From Erysipelotrichaceae bacterium (GTDB taxonomy: Bacteria > Bacillota_I > Bacilli_A > Erysipelotrichales > Erysipelotrichaceae), in contig JAFRBQ010000017.1 in the NCBI GenBank assembly GCA_017404785.1, forward strand, positions 1 through 64,000: 64,000 nucleotides of DNA. The letters run 5' to 3'. Both the position numbers and the translations under genes were made by a program. The notes below the pieces were generated by a model. The model was not told where the DNA came from, searched no databases, and saw nothing but the letters and a program-made list of their open reading frames with translations. Shown piece by piece: positions 25,286 to 35,777 of this stretch. Within the stretch, counting starts at the first letter, position 1; every line of letters begins with the position of its first letter.

Positions 25286-26542
25286 TTATTTCAGACCGGC
25301 AACTGCGTCGACATCGAATGTATTGAGGATATCTTCGTAGTTGACCCACTTGAGTTCACCAGCTTCGTTTCTGACGATCTGTGAAAGATACTGTGTCTGT
25401 AATACACGACGGCCAGGACCGAATGAGATAGGACCCTGAACACCCGGGAAGTCTTTCAGAGTAGCCAACTGGTCTCTGAATGCCTGACGGGTAGTGCCAC
25501 CGTTCTTGATAGCCCAGATAGTTGTCAGCATGCAGTTGTAACCCTGGTCAGCGTATTTCTGAGTCGTATTATTGTCCTCAGCAAATTTTGCAGCGTAGAG
25601 TTCCTTGTAGAGTTCTTCGTATTCGATATATACAGGGTCTTTCAGGTCTTTGGTCCTTGCATAGACACCGTATAAGTTTTCACCTAAGTCACCTAAGTTC
25701 TGTAAAACGTTTGAAGTACGTGATTTAGAAGAGACCTGCCAATCGCATTCCAGACCGACAGTTTCAGCCTGCTGTCTGATCAGAACGATATCGTTCTCTG
25801 CGCAGAAGCACATAACGAGTTCAGGATTGGTTTCCTTGATCTTGGTCAGAATAGAAGTGAAATCCTGCTGACCATCTTCGTATTTTTCGCTTGCAAGCAA
25901 TGTTACGCCGAGCTTTTCAGCTGTTTCAGTGTAGTACTTGCATGTTTCAAGGCCCCAGGAGTCACTTGAATAGATCAGGGCGATGTTCTTCTTGCCTAAG
26001 TATTCAATATCGTATGCAGCAACTCTGGCAGCAGCTGTATCCTGTGTTACAGAAAGAGAGAAACCCCAATCACCTGAAGTAGGTAAGAAGTCTGACTTAG
26101 AGCAGGTCAAAGCATACTGAGGAACTTCAGCATCACGGTAGATGGTAGCACATGGATAAGAAACGCCTGATGCGAAAGAACCGATTTCAAGCAGATAGTA
26201 AGGATCTGAACTTGCGACGATCTTTTCAGCAATCGTAGCACCTTCGGTAGCATCATTCTTATCATCAAAGTAGTCAAGAATGATCTTGCCTGTGCCGTCA
26301 CCATTGAGCCAGCCGTCTTTTTCCAGTTTCTTCAATCCGACTTCCAGACCCATCTGGATGTATTCAGCGTAAGAAGCGTTCGTTCCGGTAAACGGAAGGC
26401 TTACAGCGATGTGATAATCACCGTTGGCATCAGCAGCAGTTTCGGCTTTTTCTTCGCCACCGCCGCCGTTACCGCCGTTAGAGCAGCCGGCAACCATGAA
26501 AATCATCATCGAGATCAGCAATAAGCTTAAAAATTTTTTCAT
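25286..26542 (-). CDS. substrate-binding lipoprotein of the LivHMGF transporter
   Basis: A 418-residue lipoprotein. The signal peptide ends in the lipobox VAGCSNGG (Cys at about 20), followed by a Gly/Asn-rich linker. The rest is a periplasmic-binding-protein type I (LivJ-like) fold: HIAVSLPFTGTNASYAEYIQMGLEVGL, then KKNIALIYSSDSWGLET. The ligand need not be Leu/Ile/Val; neighbouring sulfur-amino-acid-type enzymes suggest a thiol or thiazoline amino acid (inference). GGAGAAAAC precedes ATG. Confidence 0.92.
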   Translation of the reverse strand: MKKFLSLLLISMMIFMVAGCSNGGNGGGGEEKAETAADANGDYHIAVSLPFTGTNASYAEYIQMGLEVGLKKLEKDGWLNGDGTGKIILDYFDDKNDATEGATIAEKIVASSDPYYLLEIGSFASGVSYPCATIYRDAEVPQYALTCSKSDFLPTSGDWGFSLSVTQDTAAARVAAYDIEYLGKKNIALIYSSDSWGLETCKYYTETAEKLGVTLLASEKYEDGQQDFTSILTKIKETNPELVMCFCAENDIVLIRQQAETVGLECDWQVSSKSRTSNVLQNLGDLGENLYGVYARTKDLKDPVYIEYEELYKELYAAKFAEDNNTTQKYADQGYNCMLTTIWAIKNGGTTRQAFRDQLATLKDFPGVQGPISFGPGRRVLQTQYLSQIVRNEAGELKWVNYEDILNTFDVDAVAGLK

Positions 26543-26587
26543 GTTTTCTCCTTTTTCTATTGTTTAACAGCCTTGCGCTGTAAAGAC

Positions 26588-27094
26588 CTATTTTCTTGTT
26601 TTGTAGCGGAGCGTGCAGCACTCACAGCCATCGGCCAATGATCCTTCCAGATCGAAATCGAGTCCGACACCTTCCGCAATGCCGCGATCGCCTTCCATGG
26701 CGATATCACACATCAGAGTGCACTCTTCATCGCTTAAGCCCATCTTCTGCCAGGCTGACAGCAGTGCACAGTAGTTCAGTGTAACGACTGCTTCATCCTT
26801 ATTGGCGCTGACAAGCTTCTTTTCAAATGTATTTGACTGAGCCTTGGAAGTAAAATATCTGGCATATGTCTCGGCATTGAGATCCTTGCCTTCAAAGTCC
26901 TTCCTTTCCTTTTCACCTGAAGCAAGACCGATCTTATGGATCGCAGATCTCATGATCGGTTCCAGATCGATACCCTGTTCTTTAGCTTCCTTGTAGAAGC
27001 CTGCAGCCCATCTTCCGCGCTGTTCGATAGCTGCTCTTCTGACATTGACGATAGCATCATCTGTTACATGCGCTTCGTTTTTAATCTTGCTCAT
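26588..27094 (-). CDS. L-2-amino-thiazoline-4-carboxylate hydrolase family protein
   Basis: A 168-residue protein of the ATC-hydrolase family, named for enzymes that open L-2-amino-thiazoline-4-carboxylate on the way to L-cysteine; many members have no tested activity. Features: a helical N-terminus (RRAAIEQRGRWAAGFYKEAKEQG), KLVSANKDEAVVTLNYCALLSAWQKMG, DEECTLMCDIAMEGDRGIAEG and the Cys-rich end DGCECCTLRYKTRK. First gene of the nine-gene operon; GAAGGA lies upstream of ATG. Regulated by the cre-containing promoter at 27121-27149. Confidence 0.75.
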   Translation of the reverse strand: MSKIKNEAHVTDDAIVNVRRAAIEQRGRWAAGFYKEAKEQGIDLEPIMRSAIHKIGLASGEKERKDFEGKDLNAETYARYFTSKAQSNTFEKKLVSANKDEAVVTLNYCALLSAWQKMGLSDEECTLMCDIAMEGDRGIAEGVGLDFDLEGSLADGCECCTLRYKTRK

Positions 27095-27120
27095 TGTTAT
27101 ATCCTTCTTTCCTTACTTTA

Positions 27121-27149
27121 ATTCTAGATGAAAGCGTTAACATTTAAAT
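27121..27149 (-). promoter_or_regulatory. operon promoter with perfect CcpA cre box
   Basis: Minus strand -10 TAGAAT (27121-27126) and a weak -35 ATTTAA (27144-27149), 17 bp apart. The spacer holds TGTTAACGCTTTCA (27129-27142), matching the cre consensus TGWNANCGNTNWCA at every defined position. CcpA bound there would block the polymerase, so the operon should be catabolite-repressed. Confidence 0.8.
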
Positions 27150-27204
27150 TAGACATTCCTACACTTTTCTTGTAAAAATATTAGCTTTTTTCATAGTTAA
27201 GGCA

Positions 27205-27232
27205 AATAAAAATCCGGAAACAGTTCCCGGAT
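27205..27232 (-). terminator. terminator downstream of the response regulator gene
   Basis: Minus-strand ATCCGG...CCGGAT hairpin followed by TTTTTAT. It separates the YesM/YesN transcript from the ATC-hydrolase operon. Confidence 0.7.
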
Positions 27233-27261
27233 CAGATAATGCTTTCTTTATGTACGACAGC

Positions 27262-27333
27262 CTAAAACAGCACACTGAAAGTGATCCGGTTTTTCACGTA
27301 TACTCTTCTACAGCAACAATCATGCTTTTTCAT
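27262..27333 (-). CDS. possible 23-residue Cys-rich peptide
   Basis: Between the response-regulator stop and its terminator, a minus-strand ATG at 27333 opens a short frame, MKKHDCCCRRVYVKN..., ending at TAG 27262-27264. AAAGGA sits 7-8 nt upstream of the ATG. An in-frame ATG at 27360 would give 32 residues. Three consecutive Cys and basic residues are unusual, but nothing was recognised and the frame could be chance. Confidence 0.3.
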   Translation of the reverse strand: MKKHDCCCRRVYVKNRITFSVLF

Positions 27334-27402
27334 AACCATTTCCTTTTCAGTGATGTTCATCAGTTTTAAATATAGCACTTTAAATAACAAGTGGGTGAAA
27401 TA

Positions 27403-28449
27403 CTATCCGGATGATGTTTCGGTTTCCTCTTCGCCGACCATATTCTGCCGGTATTGTTTCGGAGTGATACTGTATTTATCCTTGAAAACTCTGTTGAAGT
27501 AAGCCACATCGGAGAAACCGACCAGGTCAGCTATTTCATAGATCTTAAGGCCGAGATTGCCTAAGAGTTCTTTGGCCTTTTCCATTCTAAGATTATTCAG
27601 ATATAAAGAAAAACTCTGCTGCATGTCGCGGGAAAAACGACTCGACAGATAGTTTGGCGTAACGTTCAGTTTATAGGCACAGTAGTTGACATTCAGCTCG
27701 CTGTTGGCTATCTCTTTGTGAATAATCCTCAGACATTCACTGACGATCTGGGTTATCTCTTCATCGCCCACATACCTTTCACAGCACTCTTTCAGATAGC
27801 TGCGGATCACTTCTTTCAACTGCTCTTTATTCATACTCTCATAGACCTCTTTCATGGCGTTGCGGGTATAAAGAGGTATCGAACGGCCGACAGGAAATAC
27901 GCCGTGATCCACATACATGATCCATCCGTAGATGCGGTTTTTAAGATCACTGATGTTTTCGGTATTGTTTTCGAAATAGTCATCAAGCTGCTTCTCGATC
28001 AGAGAGAAATCGTTGGAAGATATGGCCCTATGAAGATTGCCGATGCCGATATCTTCACTTTGAGCTTCATGACTGTGTTCATGATAACTGATGATGCTTT
28101 TTAAAGTATCCTGCAGTTCCTCTTTCAGAAAAGGTTTGAAAAGATAGTCATAGACATTTCTGCTGCGGATGGCTGTTTTGATGTATTTCTGATCATCATA
28201 TGCCGAGATGACGATCACCGGCAGATTCATATCTGTTTCATCGATCTGTTCGATCAGCCAGATGCCATCCTTCTGCGGCATTCTTATATCCGTGATCAGG
28301 ATATCGGGCTTTTCCGCTTTGACCAGTTCGAAAGCCTGCAGGCCGTTGCCCGCAAGACCGGCTATTTCAAAACCCTCAGTACCGCTGACGATCGAAGCGA
28401 TCCCGTTCAAAGACAGTTTTTCATCATCGGCTATTATCACTCTGTTCAT
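27403..28449 (-). CDS. YesN-type response regulator, receiver plus AraC DNA-binding domain
   Basis: A 348-residue regulator. The receiver domain (1-~120) has the acidic pocket ADDE, phospho-acceptor Asp54 in ILITDIRMP, and Lys in YLFKPFLKEEL. A linker is followed by an AraC-type double helix-turn-helix (about 245-345), with VNYCAYKLNVTPNYLSSRFSRDM and IYEIADLVGFSDVAYFNRVFKDKYSITPKQYRQ. The start lies inside the kinase gene (26-nt overlap) with GGGAGG upstream. Likely targets are the adjacent transporter operon or the divergent MFS gene (inference). Confidence 0.92.
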   Translation of the reverse strand: MNRVIIADDEKLSLNGIASIVSGTEGFEIAGLAGNGLQAFELVKAEKPDILITDIRMPQKDGIWLIEQIDETDMNLPVIVISAYDDQKYIKTAIRSRNVYDYLFKPFLKEELQDTLKSIISYHEHSHEAQSEDIGIGNLHRAISSNDFSLIEKQLDDYFENNTENISDLKNRIYGWIMYVDHGVFPVGRSIPLYTRNAMKEVYESMNKEQLKEVIRSYLKECCERYVGDEEITQIVSECLRIIHKEIANSELNVNYCAYKLNVTPNYLSSRFSRDMQQSFSLYLNNLRMEKAKELLGNLGLKIYEIADLVGFSDVAYFNRVFKDKYSITPKQYRQNMVGEEETETSSG

Positions 28450-30127
28450 CTACGCCCTCCCTGGTCTTTTCAAGCGGCAGTCTTATTCTGACGGTCGTCA
28501 TACCATCTTCTACTTTATACGAAAGGCCGCTGTCCTGGCCATAGTACATCTTCAGACGCTCATTGACGTTTCTGATGCCATAGTGTTTCTTTGACAGCTC
28601 TTCATCGCCATTAAGCAGTTTTTCAATTATCTTAAGATCTGCCTTGGTCCCGTTGTTACTCATGGTGAGGATAAGATAATCTTTTTCAATATAGGATCCG
28701 ATGGTGATATGTCCTTTGACATTGTTCTCCAGAAAACCGTGAGTCAAAGCATTTTCAGCCAGCGGCTGCAGGATCTGTTTGATCACGATGAGCTCTCTGG
28801 TATTGTCGGCTATGTCGTATTCCACGTCATAGCTGTCAGGATAACGGTATTTCATGATCTCCAGATATGAACGTACATGTTCAAACTCTTTCTGCAAAGG
28901 GATCATTGGTTTTCCGCTGTTCAGTGAGATCCTGAACAGATTCACCAGATCCATTACGATCTTCTGGATATCATCATCCTGATGATTGGCAGCCATCCAT
29001 GAAACGGTCGACAGAGTATTGTAAAGGAAATGCGGATTGATCTGTGCCTGCAGCAGCATGAACTGGTTCTCCACTTCCTTCTCGGAGAACTCCTTGATAT
29101 TCCTGATGGAATTATTTACTTCATCCGCCAGCTTGTTGTAGCTGTCGTAAAGATTTCTGACTTCACTGGTCACATTATCCGGAACATCGATGTGCTTATA
29201 AGTCTCGCTTTCAGCTGCTTTGTCTATATTATCGGACAGGGAGACGATCGGTTTTGTCAGCCTGTCAGTGAAATAAGCTGTAAGTATTATGCCGAACAGT
29301 TCCATCATCAAAGTCAGCAGGATGATAAAACTGATGCGGTTTGATGAGTCAACGTACAATGATGAGCCCTCTACCTGAGCTGCCAGTTTCCAACCGTTGT
29401 TTCTGAAGATATGGACCAGTGTATAGGTCGCATTCCTTATCGGCAAAGTATCGTAGGAGATCGTTTCTCTTTCCTCCATGATCTCAAGTTCACCTGAATA
29501 ATGATAAGGCAGGATAAAACTGTTGTTTTCATCAAGGAAAAACATCTTTCCTTTCATGTTTTCACCGCTGCCGAAAGAATACACCATGTCAACGATCGTC
29601 GGCATGTTGTAGTCAACGGAAACGATCGCCACGACTCTGCTCAGATCTTTCAAAGAAAACATCGGCCTGTATACTCTGATGCAGTCTTTATTGTCCGGAC
29701 GGCAGACCCAGGTATACTTGTTTGAGATGTCGTAATCAAAAAGGCCTTCTTCCATCATGGTAAAACCGCTGTTCATTGAGTTGGGATAATAGATATCATC
29801 TTCATGAACAGGCAGGATCAGAACATCGTCAGCACCGACAGCCAGCCTTAATGATGCGGCAGTTTCACTGATATTTCTGTAACTGAATTCATCAACTTCC
29901 AGAAGTTCATGAAGTTCCTTGCTTGAACAGATCGTCAGCACCTTGTCTTCTGAAGAATCAAAGATCTGCTGAAGCTCATTTACATCCTGCAGGATCAGGT
30001 TGTTATAGGAAAGGGTATTTTCCTTGAACATCAGACGCTGCAGTTCTCTGATCGAAGAAAAAGCTATGAACGCCAGAGTCAGCGTGATGATGGCAATATT
30101 CATGATGAGCAGTTTCCTTTTCAGCAT
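28424..30127 (-). CDS. YesM-type sensor histidine kinase
   Basis: A 567-residue membrane kinase: membrane segment 1 at about 7-27, a large extracellular sensor part (~28-265), membrane segment 2 (IILLTLMMELFGIILTAYF), HAMP (~290-345), then the His_kinase domain with QAQINPHFLYNTLSTVSW (phospho-His about 364-368), N-box LAENALTHGF and G-box KHYGIRNVNERL. Such LytS/YesM kinases typically sense sugars or their transporters. Divergent from the MFS gene at 30158 with a 30-nt gap. Confidence 0.92.
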   Translation of the reverse strand: MLKRKLLIMNIAIITLTLAFIAFSSIRELQRLMFKENTLSYNNLILQDVNELQQIFDSSEDKVLTICSSKELHELLEVDEFSYRNISETAASLRLAVGADDVLILPVHEDDIYYPNSMNSGFTMMEEGLFDYDISNKYTWVCRPDNKDCIRVYRPMFSLKDLSRVVAIVSVDYNMPTIVDMVYSFGSGENMKGKMFFLDENNSFILPYHYSGELEIMEERETISYDTLPIRNATYTLVHIFRNNGWKLAAQVEGSSLYVDSSNRISFIILLTLMMELFGIILTAYFTDRLTKPIVSLSDNIDKAAESETYKHIDVPDNVTSEVRNLYDSYNKLADEVNNSIRNIKEFSEKEVENQFMLLQAQINPHFLYNTLSTVSWMAANHQDDDIQKIVMDLVNLFRISLNSGKPMIPLQKEFEHVRSYLEIMKYRYPDSYDVEYDIADNTRELIVIKQILQPLAENALTHGFLENNVKGHITIGSYIEKDYLILTMSNNGTKADLKIIEKLLNGDEELSKKHYGIRNVNERLKMYYGQDSGLSYKVEDGMTTVRIRLPLEKTREGVDEQSDNSR

Positions 30128-30157
30128 AGCCTGTACCTATCTTATTTTACCATTACC

Positions 30158-31420
30158 GTGAACACTGATACACAGGATGCAGCCCAGCTTTCAAAGCGTG
30201 ATAATATTAAATTGATGAAAAGAAATGTTATCTATATATACGTAATAATCGCTTTATGTCTGCTGGCCTGTTCTACCATCGGCATCCCCAATACCTATGG
30301 GCTTTTCTATCAGCCGCTTTCAAATATCCTCAATGTCGGCAAGGCTTCAGCCACATTGCATGTATCCATAGCCGGACTGGCAACGGGTTTCTTTTCGCCT
30401 CTGATCGTCAAAGCATTGAAGAAAGTATCATATCAAACGATCATGATCTCGGGTATTGCGATGCTTTGCATATCGGGATATGTGATCGCAACTACCCAGA
30501 ATCTTCTCATGGTCAATATCATGGGTGTCTTCAGAGGCATCGGACTTGCCTGTACGAGTGGCGTCATCATCACGATCCTTACCGGCAACTGGTTTCTGGC
30601 CCGCCGGGGAACGATCTCCGGACTCATAATGAGCTTCTCCGGCATCATGGGATCCCTGTTTTCACCGGTCGTCTCGACCATGCTTGAGAATTACGGTTTC
30701 AAGAATGCCTATCTGATCTGTATGGTGATCATGCTGGTCCTGGCTTTGCCTTCAGTATTTATTCCGCTGCGTCCTGAAGATATCAGGATGGAAGCCTATG
30801 GACATGATCGCCAGGATATTCAGACTAAGGATTCATATTATGGCTATTTTGAACTTTCCTTCACCGGAAAAGTTTTCCTTACACTGATGAGCACATCCTT
30901 TCTGGTGATCTGTGTTACGACTCTGACTTCCTATCTTCCAAGTTATGTGGAAAGTCTCAATCAGAGTGCGCAGAATGGAGCCGCCCTGCTTTCGGCATCC
31001 ATGATCGGCAATGTCCTGTTTAAATTCCTGATCGGTCTCTGTATTGACAGAAAAGGCGTCTTCTTTTCTTTTGTCACCTTCATGAGCATCAGTTTTATCG
31101 GTCTGATAATAATAACCTTCATTCCTCAGAATACGGGCCTGCTGATGATGGCGGGAGTGCTGTATGGAGCCTGTTATGCCGTCAATAAAGTCGCTGTGCC
31201 TTTAACCGTGAGGATCTTCTTTGGCGATAAAAAATACGGTGAAGCCTACAGTGTTCTTTCCTTAAGCGAAAACATCGCCCGTTCAGCGATCATAACTTCC
31301 ATCGGTTTCATCTACGATCAAAGCGGTTCATATCTGATCTGCTTCCTGATCGCCCTTTTCGCTTCACTGGCTTCTTCAGCACTGATGATCTATCAGCATA
31401 GAAAGTTAGGCAAGGAATAG
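30158..31420 (+). CDS. MFS transporter
   Basis: A 420-residue, 12-segment major-facilitator protein. FRGIGLACTSGVIITILTGNWFLARRGTISGLIMSFSG is the typical mid-region of the oxalate/formate- or monocarboxylate-like MFS branch. The start is GTG 30158; an internal ATG at 30215 (MKRNVIYIYVI) also fits and sits 9 nt after a GATAAT -10-like box, with no SD at either. It begins 30 nt from the divergent kinase start, so YesN control is likely. The SIS-domain gene follows after 4 nt. Substrate unknown, possibly a sugar acid or phospho-sugar precursor. Confidence 0.82.
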   Translation: MNTDTQDAAQLSKRDNIKLMKRNVIYIYVIIALCLLACSTIGIPNTYGLFYQPLSNILNVGKASATLHVSIAGLATGFFSPLIVKALKKVSYQTIMISGIAMLCISGYVIATTQNLLMVNIMGVFRGIGLACTSGVIITILTGNWFLARRGTISGLIMSFSGIMGSLFSPVVSTMLENYGFKNAYLICMVIMLVLALPSVFIPLRPEDIRMEAYGHDRQDIQTKDSYYGYFELSFTGKVFLTLMSTSFLVICVTTLTSYLPSYVESLNQSAQNGAALLSASMIGNVLFKFLIGLCIDRKGVFFSFVTFMSISFIGLIIITFIPQNTGLLMMAGVLYGACYAVNKVAVPLTVRIFFGDKKYGEAYSVLSLSENIARSAIITSIGFIYDQSGSYLICFLIALFASLASSALMIYQHRKLGKE

Positions 31421-31424
31421 AATT

Positions 31425-32024
31425 ATGGATCAGGATATCAGAGAAATCATCAACAATACCTGGAGCATCGAAGCAAAGCAGATCGAAAGACTCAAAGAAA
31501 CGATCGACCAGGATGTGCTGGAAACGATCATCGAAAAGATCGCTTCATGTAAAGGCAAGGTGATCCTTACAGGCTGCGGCACTTCAGCAATGGCAGCCAG
31601 GAAGATCGTACATTCTCTAAGTGTGATCGATATACCTGCCTTATTCCTCAATCCCAGCGATGCCGTACACGGGTCATTGGGTGTCGTTCAGAAGGATGAT
31701 ATCGTGATCTTCATCTCCAAAGGCGGCAATACCGGTGAACTTGTTTCCTTTATTGATAACATCAAAGCAAAGAAAGCCTATGTGATCACCGTTTCCGAAA
31801 ATGAAGATTCCATCCTGACCAGAAAATGCGACCTGTTTCTGAAGGTGAAGATCGAAAGAGAACCCGATGAGTATAATATGCTGGCGACGGCAAGTACACT
31901 ATGTGTTATCGCTGTGTTTGATGCGATCTGCATCGCTCTGATGAAATATACAAAATTCAACAGGGAAAAGTTTCTGCTGAATCATCCTAAGGGAGCTGTC
32001 GGCGAAAGATTAAAAGGACAATAA
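31425..32024 (+). CDS. SIS-domain sugar-phosphate isomerase, KpsF/GutQ-like
   Basis: A 199-residue protein consisting of one SIS domain: VILTGCGTSAMAARKIVHSL and SKGGNTGELVSFIDN are the phospho-sugar binding loops, and NHPKGAVGERL near the end matches KpsF-type arabinose-5-phosphate isomerases. The CBS pair found in full-length KpsF is missing, as in short gut-bacterial homologues. GGAATAG precedes ATG 31425, 4 nt after the MFS stop. The pair suggests uptake and isomerisation of a sugar derivative. The stop is followed at once by a terminator. Confidence 0.85.
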   Translation: MDQDIREIINNTWSIEAKQIERLKETIDQDVLETIIEKIASCKGKVILTGCGTSAMAARKIVHSLSVIDIPALFLNPSDAVHGSLGVVQKDDIVIFISKGGNTGELVSFIDNIKAKKAYVITVSENEDSILTRKCDLFLKVKIEREPDEYNMLATASTLCVIAVFDAICIALMKYTKFNREKFLLNHPKGAVGERLKGQ

Positions 32025-32050
32025 AAAGAGTATCGGCATGATACTCTTTT
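32024..32050 (+). terminator. terminator after the SIS gene
   Basis: AAAAGAGTATC and GATACTCTTTT form an 11-bp stem ending in T4. Confidence 0.8.
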
Positions 32051-32098
32051 ATAAATTACTTTTTCGAATTCTTTTTTTATTCTTTGCAATCAATATAA

Positions 32099-33484
32099 TC
32101 AGATCTGTTTCAGATCTTTTTTTCTAGCCAGATCAGGTCTTTTCGCATAGATCCTTTTCTTATCTTCATACATGAGCTCATCAGATCTTACAAAAATATC
32201 GTGTACATCCTCTGTTCCATCGGAGAAGATAGCACCCATGGCAAATGATACACTGTCATCCTTTTCCATGACGCTCTTGAGCGCTTCGACTTTTTTATAA
32301 AACAGTTCTTCAGGCATATTAGGCAGGATCACCATGAACTCATCGCCTCCGGCTCTGTAGACATCGGTCTTGCGGAACACGGATTTCAGAAGATTTGATG
32401 CCTTAACGAGCAGTTTATCACCTTCCGTATGGCCATAGGTATCATTGACAGCTTTCAAACCGTTAAGATCGAGATTGATCAGTCCAAAGGAGTTTCCCTG
32501 CAGACTCTTGACCATTTCGGCCATCTCGTTGCGGTTATAGATATCAGTCAGGGTATCGACCTTGCTTAAGGTTTCAAGCTGGTTCATCATCAGATGGTTG
32601 GAGATCTGGGTACCAAGGAAGAAGGCCATCAGTTCGACCAGTTCCTTTGTTTCGACATACTTATCGGTATTGAAGTCCGTTACATATAGATAGCCGATGA
32701 TCTCCCTGTTCTGTCTTAGAGGAACAAGAATGATGCTTTGGACATTGTAACTGGTGATCTGAGATACCCAGCCCGGATTATACTGAGCAAGTCTCTTGAA
32801 TTCGGAAGGTTCCTTGACGATGATCGAATTGCTTACACCAAGCATCTTTTCCCAGGAATTCACATCATGATAGGATATGACGCCATCTTTGCCTTCGGAA
32901 TAATATTTCAATTTTATACTGCTGTCAGCCAGAACTTCACAGAAGTTGATGGCGATCTTTCGCTCGTGATCTATCAGCATGACCCTGCAGGCGTTGGCTT
33001 CAGCCATGATCATGATATCCCTGAGTGCTTTGCTTAGACCTTCCTCAAAGATGTCAGTACCCTGCAGTTCAATATTCGCCTGAATGACAGCTTTGGCATT
33101 GGCGATCGAGACATCGGACATGCGGGTCGGATCGCCTTCCGTGGTGAATTCAAACATGAACTGACAATAGCCGACATTCTCATCATCACTTTCAAGTGGA
33201 ATTATGACCTGGTCAGTCCAGGCATTAAGGGCTTTTGTTTCCACATAGGCGTGAAGTCTTTTCTTCATGAAGGCACTTCTGAAAACAAAGCTTTCAAATT
33301 TAGGATCTTTCGGAACCAGTTCATGATAGATCATGCCGTCATGATAGGCAGGTCCCATTTCTTTTTTATATGGAGCATTGGCGCATATGATTAAAATATC
33401 ACCACAGGTCCCGTCTTCCTTTTTCTGTACAGACATAACACAACATGGCAATGCCACGTCGTCAACAAATTTCTGAAAATCCAT
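32099..33484 (-). CDS. GAF/GGDEF diguanylate cyclase
   Basis: A 461-residue cytosolic signalling protein. Residues 1-~140 look PAS-like (FQKFVDDVALPCCVMSVQKKEDG), ~150-305 GAF-like, and ~310-461 the GGDEF domain with LTDIYNRNEM, NLDLNGLKAVNDTYGHTEGDKLL and the active-site RAGGDEF. It therefore probably makes cyclic di-GMP. The RKTD before the signature is spaced one residue shorter than a standard inhibitory site. The ribosome site GGAG precedes ATG 33484, with -10 TATGAT upstream. Single gene, no EAL or receptor protein in the window. Confidence 0.9.
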   Translation of the reverse strand: MDFQKFVDDVALPCCVMSVQKKEDGTCGDILIICANAPYKKEMGPAYHDGMIYHELVPKDPKFESFVFRSAFMKKRLHAYVETKALNAWTDQVIIPLESDDENVGYCQFMFEFTTEGDPTRMSDVSIANAKAVIQANIELQGTDIFEEGLSKALRDIMIMAEANACRVMLIDHERKIAINFCEVLADSSIKLKYYSEGKDGVISYHDVNSWEKMLGVSNSIIVKEPSEFKRLAQYNPGWVSQITSYNVQSIILVPLRQNREIIGYLYVTDFNTDKYVETKELVELMAFFLGTQISNHLMMNQLETLSKVDTLTDIYNRNEMAEMVKSLQGNSFGLINLDLNGLKAVNDTYGHTEGDKLLVKASNLLKSVFRKTDVYRAGGDEFMVILPNMPEELFYKKVEALKSVMEKDDSVSFAMGAIFSDGTEDVHDIFVRSDELMYEDKKRIYAKRPDLARKKDLKQI

Positions 33485-33645
33485 TTTTTAATCTCCGCTT
33501 ATACAATTAATCATAACAGATAGTGACCATGTAACCATAATTATTTGGCTCATAAACGGATCATAAAAGTTTATTCAAAAAAAACAGTTTGTCTTTATAT
33601 GTTCTGTTTCCGTGATTATTAAAATATGATCAGTGTTCTTAAACA

Positions 33646-33690
33646 AAAAGAAAAAGGCAATCGCCTTTTGTCATCGCAATTGCCTTTTTT
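33646..33690 (-). terminator. terminator of the glycolytic unit
   Basis: AAAAAGGCAAT and ATTGCCTTTT form the stem just after the eno stop, with T5 on the minus strand. The rest of the 33485-33703 gap holds the GGDEF promoter and nothing else recognised. Confidence 0.75.
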
Positions 33691-33703
33691 CTAATTGTTT
33701 TTA

Positions 33704-35768
<2,065 letters not shown>

Positions 35769-35777
35769 TTTGTCTCC

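Noticed and set aside
33547..33556. Third copy of GGCTCATAAA from the shared promoter block
   Set aside because: It is on the plus strand with no GGTAGGAA at the right spacing, no AGGAGG and no gene behind it; a 10-nt match can be chance.
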